A stretch of DNA of 32,543 bases. Source: Lacticaseibacillus chiayiensis. GTDB taxonomy: Bacteria > Bacillota > Bacilli > Lactobacillales > Lactobacillaceae. Below the pieces are notes generated by a model, which saw only the letters and a program-made list of their open reading frames with translations, had not been told where the DNA came from and made no database searches. The position numbers and the translations under genes were made by a program. Positions 31,738-32,543 of this stretch are shown here, in pieces. The DNA is taken from positions 1 to 32,543 of the forward strand of contig NZ_MSSM01000023.1 of the NCBI RefSeq assembly GCF_004123795.1, written 5' to 3'. Within the stretch, counting starts at the first letter, position 1; each line of letters starts with the position of its first letter.

Positions 31738-32267
31738 CTTTTAGCCGGTATTCTGCCAGTTATCGCCAACGTCACTAATAATGCCGGACTCATCCTCTCC
31801 GGCATCGGCGCGACAGCCCCATCAACGCGTGAATTGCACGGTGACGGCAGACTGGTCACTGAATTGTCCGGTCTCACGCTAGCAGACAGGATTCTAAGTT
31901 TCGCGCTACTCCTCAGTGAACCAGCCGTTACATTTGAACATACTGTGCTATCCTTTATTCTCTCTGCCGACATCTTCCTCTCGATGAGCAGTCGGCGAAC
32001 CGATCGCAAAGCTGTCTCCGCATCCCCCAGCATTTCATCGTTCTCCAACGCCTTCAAAAGCGTCATGGCCTTCATGGCTCAATTATTTACGCATGGACTG
32101 GTAAGATCGATTGGCTCATCATGCTCCCGCTCGGCATTGGGTCCCAGATTGGTGGTTACTGTTGTCCGATCGTTGTGCGCCACGCACCAGTTAAACTGCT
32201 TCGGACTTTAATTGCGCCTGCTGCGTTTGAGCTGGCGACCGATTTGTTTGTGCAGACGTATTCTTAA
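31738..32267 (+). pseudogene. TSUP/TauE-SafE-family membrane permease, broken
   Basis: The plus strand reads AGILPVIANVTNNAGLILSG then IGATAPSTREL in one frame, a typical TSUP repeat, but a start and the first helix are missing. After SASPSISSFSNAFKSVMAFM the frame changes near 32075 and continues GSIIYAWTGKIDWLIMLPLG then IGSQIGG to TAA 32267, the TSUP C-terminal part. The segment between the two halves is shorter than in the family, so an internal deletion is likely too. Three defects (5' loss, deletion, one lost base) mark it as dead. It ends 33 bases before the insertion-sequence hairpin. Confidence 0.75.
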
Positions 32268-32299
32268 TCAATCCATTGATCCAGCAATTAAGTCAACCA

Positions 32300-32319
32300 C
32301 CACTGACTAAAGTCAGTGG
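32300..32319 (-). mobile_element. subterminal hairpin of an IS605-type element (tnpB end)
   Basis: Perfect 8-base arms CCACTGAC and GTCAGTGG with loop TAAA (plus strand). It has the same GACTAAAGTC core as the hairpin at 183-206. It lies 146 bases past the tnpB stop, where an element end is expected. Confidence 0.7.
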
Positions 32320-32464
32320 CTTGTGAGCAAACACCCTTCTTACGAGCGCTTGAATCACAATTTGCACAGATACACCACTGCAGGCAGTTCGTAGAACTGC
32401 TTTGTCTTACACGGCAATTACCAGTGCCTTTAGCGTCCCCAGGTTGCCATAGGGACGAGCCTAA

Positions 32465-32543
32465 TCAGGCTAATTTAGCAAGCCCTTTGATCAGTATGTT
32501 CTGCGCGGCATTGTGATCGCGAACGTGATGGGTATGGCATTTA
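32465..32543 (-). CDS. tnpB: TnpB-type RuvC nuclease, C-terminal end
   Basis: From the window edge the minus strand reads CHTHHVRDHNAAQNIL and ends KGLAKLA at TGA 32465. RDHNAAxNIL is the last RuvC motif of TnpB (usual form DRDxNAAxNI) and the leading cysteine is the end of its zinc finger. TnpB is the RNA-guided nuclease of IS605 and IS1341-type elements. Only the last 25 residues are in the window, so completeness is unknown. Confidence 0.82.
   Translation of the reverse strand, partial: KCHTHHVRDHNAAQNILIKGLAKLA

Larger units (their letters stand above)
32300..32543 (-). ncRNA. candidate omega RNA of TnpB (partial)
   Basis: In IS605-type elements the guide RNA of TnpB is made from the 3' end of tnpB through the right end. 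Here 145 bases lie between the tnpB stop and the terminal hairpin, without an ORF and with several short inverted repeats (for example CAGTTCGTAGAACTG at 32383-32397). The host bases after the hairpin would be the guide. Assigned from position only. Confidence 0.35.

Noticed and set aside
31731-32075. 114-aa minus-strand ORF
   Set aside because: It is the antisense shadow of the TSUP pseudogene, without a ribosome site.
31834-32211. 125-aa plus-strand ORF
   Set aside because: Its first part is a piece of the TSUP pseudogene and its last part is read out of frame; it is not a gene of its own.

Overview
The window reads as chromosome of a lactic acid bacterium of the Lacticaseibacillus casei/paracasei/rhamnosus group. 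The evidence is a complete tagatose-6-phosphate cluster in the order lacR-lacA-lacB-lacD-lacC, strong AGGAGG-type ribosome binding sites, moderate GC content, a MutY without iron-sulfur cysteines, and a family of about 120-base intergenic repeats. The species call is an inference. No tRNA, rRNA or CRISPR array was found.

Layout. 1-210: end of an IS200/IS605-type tnpA with its terminal hairpin. 376-1335: a YhdH/YhfP-type oxidoreductase. 1484-6123 (minus strand): an ABC importer (lipoprotein, permease, ATPase) plus a second, paralogous orphan lipoprotein. 6156-8543: GH3 beta-glucosidase. 8866-9230: a possible C-rich small RNA and two copies of the repeat. 9356-16561: an NAD(P)-binding protein, an unrecognised two-gene unit, a ThiD/PdxK-type kinase, a GyrI-like protein, a broken RelB/DinJ antitoxin, an HdeD-like membrane protein and a three-gene unit with 4-base overlaps. 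16675-20321: mutY, a CIRCE-controlled hsp20, repeats, a small charged protein and a higBA-type toxin-antitoxin pair. 20356-24602: sbcDC. 24667-25293: HAD phosphatase. 25753-30556: lacR-A-B-D-C and a DUF4867-type gene. 30639-31664: a beta-lactamase-fold protein with a degenerate active site. 31738-32267: a TSUP permease pseudogene. 32300-32543: the end of a tnpB with its terminal hairpin and a possible omega RNA.

The most interesting system is at 4260-6123. Each of the two paralogous binding-lipoprotein genes is preceded by its own promoter, a short leader ORF with a good ribosome binding site, and a chain of mutually exclusive stems ending in a terminator. One leader ends in a tyrosine run (YYYGYFG), the other in phenylalanine pairs (FFGSFFG). 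The arrangement is that of ribosome-mediated transcription attenuation. It implies that one importer is induced by tyrosine shortage and the orphan binding protein by phenylalanine shortage. This is unusual for a Gram-positive amino-acid transport operon, where T-boxes are more common.

The second theme is the intergenic repeat. Five near-complete copies, one internally deleted copy and two remnants are spread over 20 kb, three of these sites inside the lac operon. The arms of the long hairpin differ between copies, but the changes are compensatory, so the element seems to be selected as a structured RNA or DNA hairpin.
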